58,500 nt of DNA from positions 1 through 58,500 of the forward strand of contig NZ_RQIT01000034.1 of the NCBI RefSeq assembly GCF_003837805.1. Direction: 5' to 3'. A program made the translations under genes and the position numbers. The stretch comes from Bradyrhizobium sp. RP6 (GTDB lineage: Bacteria > Pseudomonadota > Alphaproteobacteria > Rhizobiales > Xanthobacteraceae). This document shows positions 48,626 through 57,573 of this stretch, one piece after another. The notes beneath the pieces were generated by a model, which saw only the letters and a list, made by a program, of their open reading frames with translations, did no database searches and was not told the DNA's origin. Every line of letters begins with the position of its first letter. Position 1 is the stretch's first letter.

Positions 48626-50161
48626 GTGGACCTCTGTAGCCTGATCGACCGTCACGCGGCGTTCGCGCCAGACAAGACGGCTATTTCCTTCGAAGGAAAG
48701 CGGCTGAGCTATGCGGCGTTCGCCGCACGCATCGAACGGACCGCAACTGCCTTGAAGCAGGAGCTTGGCGTCGGCCGTGGCGACCGCGTCGCGATCCTGA
48801 GCCTGAACCGGCCCGATTATCTGGTTCTGCTCTACGCGTGCGCGCGGCTCGGGGCTATCCTGGTGCCGCTGAACTGGCGGCTGGCTGTCGCCGAGCAGCT
48901 GTTCATTCTCAGCGATGCCGGCGCCAAGGTCCTGGTGCTGGAGCAGACTTTTGGGGGAGTTCTTCCAGAACTGGCGCAGACCGCGCCGGGAACATCTGTC
49001 GTTGGCCTTGATTTCGAGCCGCCCCGCGGGGTGACATTCGAACGGCTGCTGTACCGCAGCCAGGGGAGCGACCGCAACCCGCACACCGACCTCTCCTGCC
49101 CGCTCCTGATCGTCTACACGTCAGGAACGACTGGACGACCAAAAGGCGCAGTGCTGCGTCAGGAGGCATTGTTCTGGAACGGCGTCATGAGCCAGCACAT
49201 GCACAACATGACATCCGACGACCACGTTCTGACTGTGCTGCCATTCTTCCACGTCGGCGGCCTCAACATCCAGACTACGCCTGCGCTCCAGCTCGGCGCA
49301 ACCGTCACGATCCACGCCCGCTTCGCGCCGGATACCGCGCTTGCCGCTATCGAACGGGAGCGGCCGACGCTCACCGTGATGGTGCCGGCGATCATTCAGG
49401 CCGTGAGCGAGCATCCCGCCTGGGCGACGACCGATCTCTCCTCGCTGAAAGCGATCGCCACCGGCTCGACGATCGTGCCACCGCACCTGATTGAGCATTT
49501 CGTTGCCCGGAATGTCCCGGTGCTTCAGGTCTACGGCTCGACCGAGACCTGTCCCATCGCCGTCTACACGCGGCTTGGTGGCGACCTTTCGCGCGCGGGA
49601 TCGACCGGCCTTGCCGGCTTGTGCTGTGAGGCAAAGGTGATCGATCAGGCCGGCAACGAACTGCCCGTGGGCACACCGGGGGAGATCGCGGTGCGCGGGC
49701 CCAACGTGTTCTTCGAATATTGGGGCAACGAGGCCGCAACGCGCGACGCGTTGCACGACGGCTGGTATCGCACCGGTGATATCGGCCTGTGCGATGCAGA
49801 CGGCTATTTCTGGGTCCGCGACCGCAAGAAGAACATGATCATATCCGGCGGGGAAAACGTCTACCCGGCCGAGGTTGAGCGCGTCCTGCTCGAACATCCT
49901 GATGTCAGCGAATGCGCGGTGATCGGCCGGCCGGACCCGCGCTGGGACGAGGTGCCGATTGCCTATGTCATTGCGAGATCCGGCTGCCGGCTCGAGGCGG
50001 ACGAATTGAGGACGCATGTTCAAGCGCAACTCGCGCGCTACAAGGTTCCGCGCGAGATCGTTTTCGTCACCGATCTGCCGCGGACTGCGCTGGGCAAGGT
50101 CCAGCATTTCCTGCTGAAGCAGCTTGATGCGCAGTGCCGCACGAAAGGAGAGGCATCTTGA
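48626..50161 (+). CDS. acyl-CoA synthetase (AMP-forming)
   Basis: This 511-residue adenylate-forming ligase begins with GTG 2 bp after the previous stop. Motifs are LLIVYTSGTTGRPKGAVL (about 155-172), QVYGSTETCPIAVY near 300, DGWYRTGDIGLCD near 383, and the C-terminal lysine motif PRTALGKVQHFLLKQL. The size and lack of a long N-terminal extension suggest the medium/short or aromatic-acid ligase branch. It activates a carboxylic acid for the dehydrogenases in the same operon. Its substrate is unknown but is probably related to an aromatic or alicyclic acid, given the shared operator. Confidence 0.9.
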   Translation: MDLCSLIDRHAAFAPDKTAISFEGKRLSYAAFAARIERTATALKQELGVGRGDRVAILSLNRPDYLVLLYACARLGAILVPLNWRLAVAEQLFILSDAGAKVLVLEQTFGGVLPELAQTAPGTSVVGLDFEPPRGVTFERLLYRSQGSDRNPHTDLSCPLLIVYTSGTTGRPKGAVLRQEALFWNGVMSQHMHNMTSDDHVLTVLPFFHVGGLNIQTTPALQLGATVTIHARFAPDTALAAIERERPTLTVMVPAIIQAVSEHPAWATTDLSSLKAIATGSTIVPPHLIEHFVARNVPVLQVYGSTETCPIAVYTRLGGDLSRAGSTGLAGLCCEAKVIDQAGNELPVGTPGEIAVRGPNVFFEYWGNEAATRDALHDGWYRTGDIGLCDADGYFWVRDRKKNMIISGGENVYPAEVERVLLEHPDVSECAVIGRPDPRWDEVPIAYVIARSGCRLEADELRTHVQAQLARYKVPREIVFVTDLPRTALGKVQHFLLKQLDAQCRTKGEAS

Positions 50162-51246
50162 AAATTGCGGTTCTGGGTGGGGGGAACGGCTCTTTCGCGG
50201 CCGCGGGCGATTTTGCGCTGTCGGGGCATGAGGTGCGGCTCTGGCGCCGCGATGCCGATCAGGTCGCGGCGCATCGTGCCGCGGGGACGCGCATTTTGAT
50301 CAAGGATCACAACGGCCGCCACGATGTGAAGCTGGCGCTGGTCACGACCGACATGGCGGACGCCGTCGATGGCACGGAGTTGATCCTGTGCCCGGCTCCT
50401 GCGTTCGCGCAAGCAGATATCGCCCGCCTGCTCGCCCCGCATCTGCGAGACGGCCAGGTCGTGTTTCTGCCGCCGGCGACGTTCGGCTCGATGGTCTTCG
50501 CCCAAGCGGCGCGGGATGCCAGTAACCATGCCAAGGCAAGCTTTGCCGAAACCGGCACGCTGCCCTGGCTCACCCGTAAGCACGGACCGTTCGAGGTCGC
50601 GATCACCATCCGCGCCAAGCGACTTCCGGTGGGCGTGTTCCCACTCGACCAAGCACCGCACGCGCTCGACGTCATTGGGCGCGCTTTCCCGGGCGTGATC
50701 GAGCCATGCGGGGATGCGCTGTCCGGCGCGCTGATGAATGCAGGACCCATTATCCATCCGCCGCTGATCGTGATGAACGCAGGGCCGATCGAACATTTCG
50801 AGCGCTGGGACATTCACAAGGAAGGCACGCAAGCTGCGATCCGGCGGGTCACCGACGCGCTCGATGCCGAGCGGATCGCGGTGCGCGAGGCACTCGGCTA
50901 TGATGCACCGCATTTCCCGCTGGCTCACCATTATGCGAAGGAGGGCGAGATCTGGATGTATGGTCGCGGCTCGCACGACCGGCTGACCGATTCGGGCGAC
51001 TGGCGCGAGCGGATCGTGCTGACAGAGCACCGCTACATGCGCGAGGATCTGCGGCTTGGGCTATCGCTGCTGGTGTCCGTTGCCGGGTTGGCCGGCGTCG
51101 CTACGCCGCTGGCCAAAGCCTTCCTGTCGATCGGCGGCGCGATCTGCGGCGAGGATTTCGCGCGGGGCGGCCGAACGCTCGGGACACTCGGGCTCGACAA
51201 CCTCGGCAAGGCCGAATTGCTGACGCTGCTTCGCAATGGATTCTGA
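50158..51246 (+). CDS. NAD(P)-dependent opine/octopine dehydrogenase-family protein
   Basis: The start is a TTG that overlaps the ligase stop (TTGA), with AGGAG 7 nt upstream; this gives 362 residues. The N-terminal Rossmann domain reads KIAVLGGGNGSFAAAGDFALSGHEVRLWRR, and the C-terminal domain (about 180-330) is of the octopine/nopaline dehydrogenase type (PF02317; GALMNAGPIIHPPLIVMNAG, then GRGSHDRLTD). Family members reduce imines formed between a keto acid and an amino acid, or run in reverse. In a catabolic operon it may cleave a secondary amine or oxidise a hydroxy acid. The fold is clear; the substrate is not. Confidence 0.83.
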   Translation: MKIAVLGGGNGSFAAAGDFALSGHEVRLWRRDADQVAAHRAAGTRILIKDHNGRHDVKLALVTTDMADAVDGTELILCPAPAFAQADIARLLAPHLRDGQVVFLPPATFGSMVFAQAARDASNHAKASFAETGTLPWLTRKHGPFEVAITIRAKRLPVGVFPLDQAPHALDVIGRAFPGVIEPCGDALSGALMNAGPIIHPPLIVMNAGPIEHFERWDIHKEGTQAAIRRVTDALDAERIAVREALGYDAPHFPLAHHYAKEGEIWMYGRGSHDRLTDSGDWRERIVLTEHRYMREDLRLGLSLLVSVAGLAGVATPLAKAFLSIGGAICGEDFARGGRTLGTLGLDNLGKAELLTLLRNGF

Positions 51247-51249
51247 TTG

Positions 51250-52242
51250 ATGACCAATCGCGTCAATATCGTCTGTTTGGGGGCCGGCCGCATGGGGCGC
51301 GGCATCGCCGTCGCGTTCGCCTATGCCGGCCACAGGACCACGATGATCGATGTCAAGGTGCGCTCCGCCGAGGATTTCACCAAGCTGGAAGCGGACGCGC
51401 TCGACGAAGTCAGGAAGACCTTTGCCAGCCTGTCGAAGCTTGGGCTACTGAGCGAAGCAGATGTCGAGCAGCTCATCGCGCGGGTCTCGGTGGTCTCGGC
51501 AGGCGAAAGCGGTCCAGCGCTCTCTGAGGCCGGCATGGTCTTCGAGGGCGTTCCTGAGGTCGTCGAACTCAAGCGGGAGGTGCTGGCGGCCGCCTCAAGT
51601 CAAGTCGGCCCGGACACGATCATTGCATCGACGACATCGACCATTCTCGTGGACGATCTCTCGGGCGCAATGGTGAACCCTCATCGATTCCTCAATGTGC
51701 ATTGGCTCAATCCGGCCTATCTGATCCCGTTGGTCGAAATTTCCCCGGGCAAGGCGACCGACCCCGCCATCATCGAGGACGTCAAGGCTCTGCTCGAAGG
51801 CATCGGCAAGGTGCCCGTGGTCTGCGCGGCCACACCCGGTTTCATCGTCCCGCGCATCCAGGCGCTGGCAATGAACGAAGCCGCTCGTATGGTCGAAGAA
51901 GGTGTCGCCAGCGCGGAAGAGATCGACAAGGCAATCCGCTACGGCTTCGGCTTCCGCTACGCCGTGCTTGGGCTGCTCGAATTCATCGATTGGGGCGGCG
52001 GCGAAATCCTGTACTACGCGAGCAGGTATCTGGAAGGCGCGCTCGGCAACGAGCGCTATCGGGCGCCGGAGGTCATTTCACGCAACATGAATGAAGGACG
52101 GATCGGCCTGCGTACGGGCGCAGGCTTTCTCGATTATTCCGGGCTGGACGTCGACGCGTATCGCGCCAAGCGGCTCCAGGCCATGGTCGACCTGCTCCGG
52201 CACTTCGGACTGGCGCGCCCGCCGGTGCTGGATCGCAACTAG
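51250..52242 (+). CDS. 3-hydroxyacyl-CoA dehydrogenase family protein
   Basis: This 330-residue protein has the NAD motif CLGAGRMGRGIAVAFAYAGH (about 8-27), the middle VFEGVPEVVELKREVL near 97, and the catalytic LNVHWLNPAYLIPLVEI near 150 with the active-site histidine. A C-terminal dimerisation domain with TPGFIVPRIQALAMNEAARMVEEGVAS follows. The order and length fit 3-hydroxybutyryl-CoA dehydrogenase-like enzymes. It starts 3 bp after the opine-dehydrogenase-like gene and ends the operon. Its TAG stop shares a CTAG tetranucleotide with the stop of the convergent NicX-like gene, leaving no room for a terminator between them. Confidence 0.88.
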   Translation: MTNRVNIVCLGAGRMGRGIAVAFAYAGHRTTMIDVKVRSAEDFTKLEADALDEVRKTFASLSKLGLLSEADVEQLIARVSVVSAGESGPALSEAGMVFEGVPEVVELKREVLAAASSQVGPDTIIASTTSTILVDDLSGAMVNPHRFLNVHWLNPAYLIPLVEISPGKATDPAIIEDVKALLEGIGKVPVVCAATPGFIVPRIQALAMNEAARMVEEGVASAEEIDKAIRYGFGFRYAVLGLLEFIDWGGGEILYYASRYLEGALGNERYRAPEVISRNMNEGRIGLRTGAGFLDYSGLDVDAYRAKRLQAMVDLLRHFGLARPPVLDRN

Positions 52243-53285
52243 CCGAAGACGTCCTGGAGCACGCCCTCCCGGACCACCGCAACGCCGTCGAGCTCGATGG
52301 TCGTTCCCATCATCGGCAGGTCGAAATGTCCTGCCGTGTAGCGGCCTGCGAATTCATTCGCTCCGGTCGAGAACAGGAAATTGCCGGAGACGGCGCGAAT
52401 TTCCGTGCCATTGGTGTCACGCTGATCGTACATCGAGAGCGCCTCGTAGCGGGCGCCGGGGTTCATGCCGAAGCCGACATGCGAGACCGCGTAGGCCTCG
52501 CGGTCGCCCCAGGCCGCGAGATAGGCGCGCATCATCGCGGCATCCGTGCCCTCGCCTTCCAGCTCGACGACATAGTCGTCCTTCAACGTCATCTTCACAG
52601 GCGACGTCAGATAGCGCTTGAAAGTGAGATTGATGTCGCCGGGCGCCATCACCAGCGTGCCATTGATGGTCCCGCTCTTGGGGAAACTGACGACAATTCC
52701 ACCGGGCCAATGTGCCAGCGTGCCGGGCTTGTCGGTCCAGCCCCACACGCCGACCGTGGACGCGCCGACCATGTCGACGTCCAGCGCTGTGCCGGCCTTT
52801 GAGGTGACCCGCATCCGCTTGGTCGCGCGCAACATCTTGGCCGCCGCGCGAACGCGCTTCTCGAGCGCGGAATCCGGCACCATGCGCTCAAGCGCTTCGG
52901 GATGCTCGTTGGAAATCACCAAAATCCGCGCCCCGGCCTTTAATATCTCGGGCGTCTCAACGGCATGCATCAAGCCCTCGACGGTGCAATCCACCACGAA
53001 ACCGGCTTGCTGCAGCGCGCTGATCACCGGTCCAAGGCGCTGGATCGCCTCGCTCGCCCCGGTCGAGCGTACCGGGACGATATTGCGGTTACGCGGGGTC
53101 GGCATCACCACGTGAAACGGGCGCGCGCCCATCCGCAGCAGGGCCAGCTCCGCAAGATGTACGTTCAGGGCGCGCGACTGGGTTTCCGAGAGGATCGCGG
53201 CGGTATCACCAGCCTTGACGGCGCAACGTTCAAAAATCTCGCAAAACGCGTCGATCCATTTTGCTTCGATGCGATCAGCCAGCAT
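52239..53285 (-). CDS. NicX-like (2,5-dihydroxypyridine 5,6-dioxygenase-type, M29-fold) protein
   Basis: This 348-residue protein resembles the ring-cleaving dioxygenase NicX of Pseudomonas putida. It has the blocks TSKAGTALDVDM (about 161-172), WGWTDKPGTLAHWPGG (181-196), NGTLVMAPGDINLTFKRYL (208-226), YAVSHVGFGMNPGARY (265-280), SGNFLFSTGAN (300-310) and GHFDLP (319-324). As I recall them, the NicX iron ligands are two histidines and an aspartate; these would correspond to H269, H320 and D322 here. The fold is shared with M29 aminopeptidases, whose extra metal-binding glutamates I do not see. It is the last gene of an ABC-importer operon, so it probably opens the ring of the imported compound. 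The exact substrate is uncertain. Confidence 0.75.
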   Translation of the reverse strand: MLADRIEAKWIDAFCEIFERCAVKAGDTAAILSETQSRALNVHLAELALLRMGARPFHVVMPTPRNRNIVPVRSTGASEAIQRLGPVISALQQAGFVVDCTVEGLMHAVETPEILKAGARILVISNEHPEALERMVPDSALEKRVRAAAKMLRATKRMRVTSKAGTALDVDMVGASTVGVWGWTDKPGTLAHWPGGIVVSFPKSGTINGTLVMAPGDINLTFKRYLTSPVKMTLKDDYVVELEGEGTDAAMMRAYLAAWGDREAYAVSHVGFGMNPGARYEALSMYDQRDTNGTEIRAVSGNFLFSTGANEFAGRYTAGHFDLPMMGTTIELDGVAVVREGVLQDVFG

Positions 53286-53318
53286 GGTCTACTCCCCGGT
53301 CTTCTAGGTTCTTGTTTG

Positions 53319-54086
53319 TTACGCTTCGGGGAAGCCCCGGAGCAGGTAAGAGCGCACCACTCCCAGCAGCCCGTTCAGGATCAATCCCAGCAACGAGATC
53401 GTGATCAGCGGCACGAACATGTCTACGGCCTGAAAGGTTCTGGCGGCCGTCACCAGCTCGTGCCCAAGTCCATCCGTCGACGTGATCATTTCGGCGAGAA
53501 ACACCACGATGCAGGAAATGACAAGGCCGATCCGGCACCCAGTCAGGATCGATGGCATGGCTGCCGGCAGCACCACTTTGAAGAGGATTTCACGGCGCGG
53601 CGTTCCCGCCGCCATGGCCGACCAGATCAGCTTCTGCTCGACAGTCGATGCACCGTAATATGTCGACAGCAGGATGGGGAAAAGAGCATCGGCAGCCACC
53701 AGGGTGATCTTCGATCCGTGGCCAAATCCAAGCAGGAGCAGCAATGCCGGATAGAGCGCGACCTTGGGCAAAGGGGCCAAGACCCGCACGATCGGCCGGA
53801 CAACGGCGTTGATCGCTGGGCTGGCGGCAGCGGCGATGCCGACACTGACACCGACCACGACAGCAATCGCGAAACCGGCAAACAGCCTGATCAGGGTTGC
53901 CGCGATCTCCTGCTGGAATGTTGAAGTCACAAGCTGCTGGAGCAGCCGGCCGAAGACGAAGGCCGGCGGCGGCAGCAGAACTGCCGGCGCGAAGCCGAAA
54001 GACACCAAGCCTTGCCACAGCGCGATCACCAGTGCGATCGGGGCGATCCCAAGAGCGACATTTGGGGAGAGAAACCGTGACATCAT
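53319..54086 (-). CDS. ABC transporter permease, nitrate/sulfonate/taurine class (2)
   Basis: The start MMSRFLSPNVALG (255 residues) overlaps the preceding permease stop as ATGA; the much longer upstream frame is antiparallel to that gene and non-homologous. It has six predicted helices and the EAA coupling loop reads AMAAGTPRREILFKVVLPAAMPSILTGCRIGLV. It pairs with the first permease as a heterodimer. This SsuC/TauC class imports sulfonates, nitrate, pyrimidine precursors or aromatic acids such as phthalate. Confidence 0.9.
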   Translation of the reverse strand: MMSRFLSPNVALGIAPIALVIALWQGLVSFGFAPAVLLPPPAFVFGRLLQQLVTSTFQQEIAATLIRLFAGFAIAVVVGVSVGIAAAASPAINAVVRPIVRVLAPLPKVALYPALLLLLGFGHGSKITLVAADALFPILLSTYYGASTVEQKLIWSAMAAGTPRREILFKVVLPAAMPSILTGCRIGLVISCIVVFLAEMITSTDGLGHELVTAARTFQAVDMFVPLITISLLGLILNGLLGVVRSYLLRGFPEA

Positions 54087-54868
54087 GAGAAACTCAGCGG
54101 TATGTCGAACTGAGGTTCGGACCAGCGCACCAGCCTTGCGCGGACCCGCTCGAAGATCGCATCGAGGCAGATTCCCATCGCTCCCACGATGATGATCATC
54201 GCAAAGACCGTGTCGTATTGGCCCATGTCGAGCGCGTTGAACAGGATGTTCCCGGCGCCCGACTGACGGGCAATCATCTCGCTGGTGATCATTGTGATCA
54301 GCGCCAGCACCAATCCAGTGCGGCACCCTGTCAGAATCTCCGGCAGCGCGGCCGGCAGCACGATGCGCACCAGGCGTTGCAGCGGCGAGAGCCCCATCGC
54401 AGCACCCGACCACAGCATCTTCTCCTGGACCGCCTTGGCGCCTTGGAAGCTGTGGTAGATCACGGGCAGGCTGACCCCGAGGAAGATCACGAGTGTCTTC
54501 GTGAGATCGCCAACCCCCAGCCACAGCATGATGATCGGCATCAACGCTGCCTTGGGTACCGGGTAGATCACCATCAGGAGCGGATTGAAAAAGGCTGCCA
54601 CCGCAGCACTACGTCCCATCAACAGCCCAAGTGGGATCGACACGAGCATGGCCGCGCCAAATCCCGTCGCCATGCGCCGGAGCGAAGCAAAAATGTTGAT
54701 CAGGGATTCCTTGTCGCCGAGGATGCTCGGGACTGCCCTGATCGCTTCGATCGCCGTCGGAAAGCTATCGTTCTTCAACACCAGTGACGCGACCTGCCAC
54801 ATCGCCAGCAATCCGATGCAGGCGAACACCGGGGCCGCGCGCTTGGCCATGGCAGCCGACGACGTCAT
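54083..54868 (-). CDS. ABC transporter permease, nitrate/sulfonate/taurine class (1)
   Basis: This 261-residue protein has an N-terminal helix AAPVFACIGLLAMWQVASLVL, five further helices and the EAA loop SGAAMGLSPLQRLVRIVLPAALPEILTGCRTGLVLAL. It overlaps the ATPase stop by 4 bp and the second permease start by 4 bp, so the three are translationally coupled. Two distinct permeases, rather than one acting as a homodimer, are seen in a subset of this class. Confidence 0.9.
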   Translation of the reverse strand: MTSSAAMAKRAAPVFACIGLLAMWQVASLVLKNDSFPTAIEAIRAVPSILGDKESLINIFASLRRMATGFGAAMLVSIPLGLLMGRSAAVAAFFNPLLMVIYPVPKAALMPIIMLWLGVGDLTKTLVIFLGVSLPVIYHSFQGAKAVQEKMLWSGAAMGLSPLQRLVRIVLPAALPEILTGCRTGLVLALITMITSEMIARQSGAGNILFNALDMGQYDTVFAMIIIVGAMGICLDAIFERVRARLVRWSEPQFDIPLSFS

Positions 54869-55710
54869 AGGGCGGGCCCGGCTTCATCGCTGTCGTCGAA
54901 CATGCGCTCGATATCGACCACGTACTTCTGATAACGCGGGTCGAGCAACAGCTCGTTGCGGCGGCGCGGCCGCGGCAGATCGATGTCGATGACCTGCCGG
55001 ATCCGACCAGGCGATTTCGACATCATGATGACCTTGTCGGAGAGGAAGACAGCTTCGTCGACCGAATGGGTGACGAACAGCACTGTCTTGCGGTCGCGCT
55101 CCCAGATGGTCAGAAGATCGTTCTGCAGACGAGTCCGGGTATGCGCGTCGAGCGCTCCGAACGGCTCGTCCATCAGCAGAACTTCGGGATGATAAGCAAG
55201 CGTCCGCGCCAGCGCCACGCGTTGCTTCATGCCGCCCGACAATTCCTTGGGGTAGAAATTCTCGTACCCCTTGAGGCCGACCATCTCGATCAAGGCCCGG
55301 CTCTGCGCTTCGGCTTCGGCAGCGCGCACACCTTGCTGGCGTGGGCCATACATCACATTTCCCAGCACGGTCTTCCACGGAAACAAGGCGAACTCCTGGA
55401 ACACCGGTCCGCGATCCGGACCGGGCCCGGTAATCGCATGCCCCTTGATCTTCGCCATGCCGCTGGTCGGGCTGACAAAGCCGCCGACGATATAGAGCAG
55501 TGTCGACTTGCCGCAGCCGGACGGACCGAGAATTGAGACGAAGGCGCCCTCCTCGATCGTCAGCGAGATGTCCGACAGCGCCAAATGATCCTTGCGCGCC
55601 GAGGTCTGAAAGACCTGCGAGACGCGATCGATCTCGATGATTGCGGAAGCCGGCTCTTGTGATGTCACCGGTCTCATCCATTCGCTCGATCTCGCAGCCA
55701 CTACCGTCAT
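54865..55710 (-). CDS. ABC transporter ATP-binding protein (SsuB/TauB-like)
   Basis: The start MTVVAARSSEW gives 281 residues; an ATG at 55677 is an alternative with similar ribosome-site support. Motifs are Walker A GPSGCGKST (about 60-68), Q-loop VFQEFALFPW, signature LSGGMKQRVALARTL, Walker B VLLMDEPFGALD and FVTHSVDEAVFL. PFGALDAHTRTRLQ is typical of the nitrate/taurine importer ATPases. The longer upstream frame runs antiparallel into the dehydratase gene and is rejected. It lies between the dehydratase and the permeases in one operon. Confidence 0.9.
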   Translation of the reverse strand: MTVVAARSSEWMRPVTSQEPASAIIEIDRVSQVFQTSARKDHLALSDISLTIEEGAFVSILGPSGCGKSTLLYIVGGFVSPTSGMAKIKGHAITGPGPDRGPVFQEFALFPWKTVLGNVMYGPRQQGVRAAEAEAQSRALIEMVGLKGYENFYPKELSGGMKQRVALARTLAYHPEVLLMDEPFGALDAHTRTRLQNDLLTIWERDRKTVLFVTHSVDEAVFLSDKVIMMSKSPGRIRQVIDIDLPRPRRRNELLLDPRYQKYVVDIERMFDDSDEAGPAL

Positions 55711-55804
55711 TCCGTATCTCGTCTCACTCGCGCGAACATTCAGCAGCACGAGCTTAGCAAGAAACCTGCCAGACAGACCGTCGCCTTCGCAGACGTGCGG
55801 TGCG

Positions 55805-57499
55805 TCATTCGAACCACGGCCATTCTGCCGGGCCTTCATGCGTAACGGCTCCGCCCGGCGCTTGACCGACCAGCCGCGCATATTTTGCGAGCGCACCTGC
55901 ACGGTGACGCGGCGGGCGTTGCTTCCAATCACGCCGCCGTGCGGTGAACTCCTGCTCGTCGAGCAGCACATCCATCCGCCGATTCGCCGCATCGATCCGG
56001 ATCCTGTCGCCGTCGCGAACAAGCGCCAATGGACCGCCAACAAACGCCTCGGGAGACACGTAGCCGATGCACATGCCGCGGGTCGCCCCCGAGAACCGCC
56101 CGTCGGTGATCAGGGCAACTTTTTCGCCCATGCGCTGTCCGTAGATCAGCGCGGTGACGCCGAGCATCTCACGCATGCCGGGACCGCCGACCGGCCCTTC
56201 GTTGCGAATCACGAGAACCTCGCCCGCCTTGTAGCTGCGGTCACGGACCGCTTTGACGCAGGCCTCCTCATCCTCGAAAACGCGCGCGACGCCCTCGAAG
56301 AACTGGCTCTTCAAACCGGCAACCTTGATCACCGCACCGTCCGGACAGAGGTTGCCCTTCAGAACTGCAACGCCCCCATCTGGCATGATAGGCGCACGAG
56401 ACGCGTAAACGACCTCGCCATCGGGAGCATTGGCCGCACCATATTCTTCGGCAAGCGTCCGGCCCGTGATGGTGATGCAGCTGCCATCGATATGCCCGCT
56501 CTGAATGAGCTCGCGGATCAGCACCGCCGCTCCGCCGATGTCGTAGACATCTTTCGCAGTGTATTTGCCCCCAGGCCGTAGATTTCCGATCAGCGGCGTC
56601 CTGGCAAATACCTCGCCCACATCGTCGATCGTGAATGCAATGCCGGCCTCGTTCGCGATGGCAGGAAGGTGCAGCGCGGCGTTTGTCGAGCCGCCCGTCG
56701 CGGCCACGATCGCCGCGCCGTTTTCAAGGGATCTGCGCGTCACGATGTCGCGCGGCAGCGGTCCACCACGCTCCAGCATCTCCATGATCAGCCGTCCGGC
56801 GCGACGCGATATCTGCGAACGCTCGGCGTAGACACCGGGCACCATCGAGACGTTGGGAATGGTCAGCCCCATCGCCTCCGATACCATGCCCATGGTATTC
56901 GCGGTGAACTGGCCGGCGCACGCGCCTATCGTCGGCAAGCAGGCGCGCTCGATCCGCTCGAGCGTGGCGCCGTCGATCTCGCCTGTCATGAAGCTGCCGA
57001 CAGCCTCGTAGGAGTCGAGCACCGTGAGCGTCCGCCCATCGACGCGGCCCGGCAGCGAGCTGCCGCCATAGATGAAGATGGACGGCACGTTGCAGCGAAC
57101 CATGCCCATCATCACGCCGGGAAGCGTCTTGTCGCATCCGCCGTATCCGATCAACGCATCATAGGCCAGGCCATGAACGACGGCCTCGATCGAGTCGGCG
57201 ATCAGCTCCCGCGAGAACAGCGAGAACTTCATCCCCTCATGATTCATGCTGATGCCGTCGGACACCGAGACGGTCGAGAACTCACGCGGTGTGCCGCCGG
57301 CCTCCTCGATCCCGGTCTTGGCTGCAGCCACCTGGAAGTCGTGGGTCATGTTGCAGGGCGTCTGCTCGCCCTTCATGCTGACGATGCCCACCATCGGTTT
57401 GGCGATCGCAGCGTCGTCCAGCCCCATGGCGCGCATGAATGCACGATGCGGAGCTCGGTCGAGCCCGTCTGTGGTGACCCGTGATCGCAACTTCTTCAT
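55805..57499 (-). CDS. IlvD/Edd-family dihydroxy-acid dehydratase
   Basis: This 564-residue iron-sulphur dehydratase has the three expected cluster cysteines: C49 (QTPCNMTHD), C122 (GYGGCDKTLPG) and C194 (GACAGQFTANTMG). The carbamylated lysine K123 follows C122, and the C-terminal part contains LITDGRFSGATRGMCIGYVSPEA. Length fits the IlvD/sugar-acid dehydratase superfamily. IlvD makes 2-oxo acids in branched-chain amino-acid synthesis. Here the gene sits between importer subunits and no ilv genes are nearby, so a catabolic sugar-acid or diol-acid dehydratase is at least as likely. The gap to the binding-protein gene is 74 bp. Confidence 0.88.
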   Translation of the reverse strand: MKKLRSRVTTDGLDRAPHRAFMRAMGLDDAAIAKPMVGIVSMKGEQTPCNMTHDFQVAAAKTGIEEAGGTPREFSTVSVSDGISMNHEGMKFSLFSRELIADSIEAVVHGLAYDALIGYGGCDKTLPGVMMGMVRCNVPSIFIYGGSSLPGRVDGRTLTVLDSYEAVGSFMTGEIDGATLERIERACLPTIGACAGQFTANTMGMVSEAMGLTIPNVSMVPGVYAERSQISRRAGRLIMEMLERGGPLPRDIVTRRSLENGAAIVAATGGSTNAALHLPAIANEAGIAFTIDDVGEVFARTPLIGNLRPGGKYTAKDVYDIGGAAVLIRELIQSGHIDGSCITITGRTLAEEYGAANAPDGEVVYASRAPIMPDGGVAVLKGNLCPDGAVIKVAGLKSQFFEGVARVFEDEEACVKAVRDRSYKAGEVLVIRNEGPVGGPGMREMLGVTALIYGQRMGEKVALITDGRFSGATRGMCIGYVSPEAFVGGPLALVRDGDRIRIDAANRRMDVLLDEQEFTARRRDWKQRPPRHRAGALAKYARLVGQAPGGAVTHEGPAEWPWFE

Positions 57500-57573
57500 G
57501 TGTTCAACTTCTTCATGCAGCGTTCCGGACGATCCGGAACGCTACGATCTTACGCTCGATAGTTCGCCCGCTT

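Noticed and set aside
52239..53285. M29 (AmpS/PepT-type) leucyl aminopeptidase assignment for the NicX-like protein
   Set aside because: The fold is related, but the paired metal-binding glutamates of the peptidases are not visible, while the NicX blocks and the presumed H/H/D iron site are.
54865..56043. Very long N-terminal extension of the ABC ATPase frame (about 110 extra residues), and a similar 146-residue extension for the second permease
   Set aside because: The extensions run through coding regions of the neighbouring genes in another frame and have arginine-rich, non-homologous sequence. Starts at 55710 and 54086 fit the family and operon overlaps.
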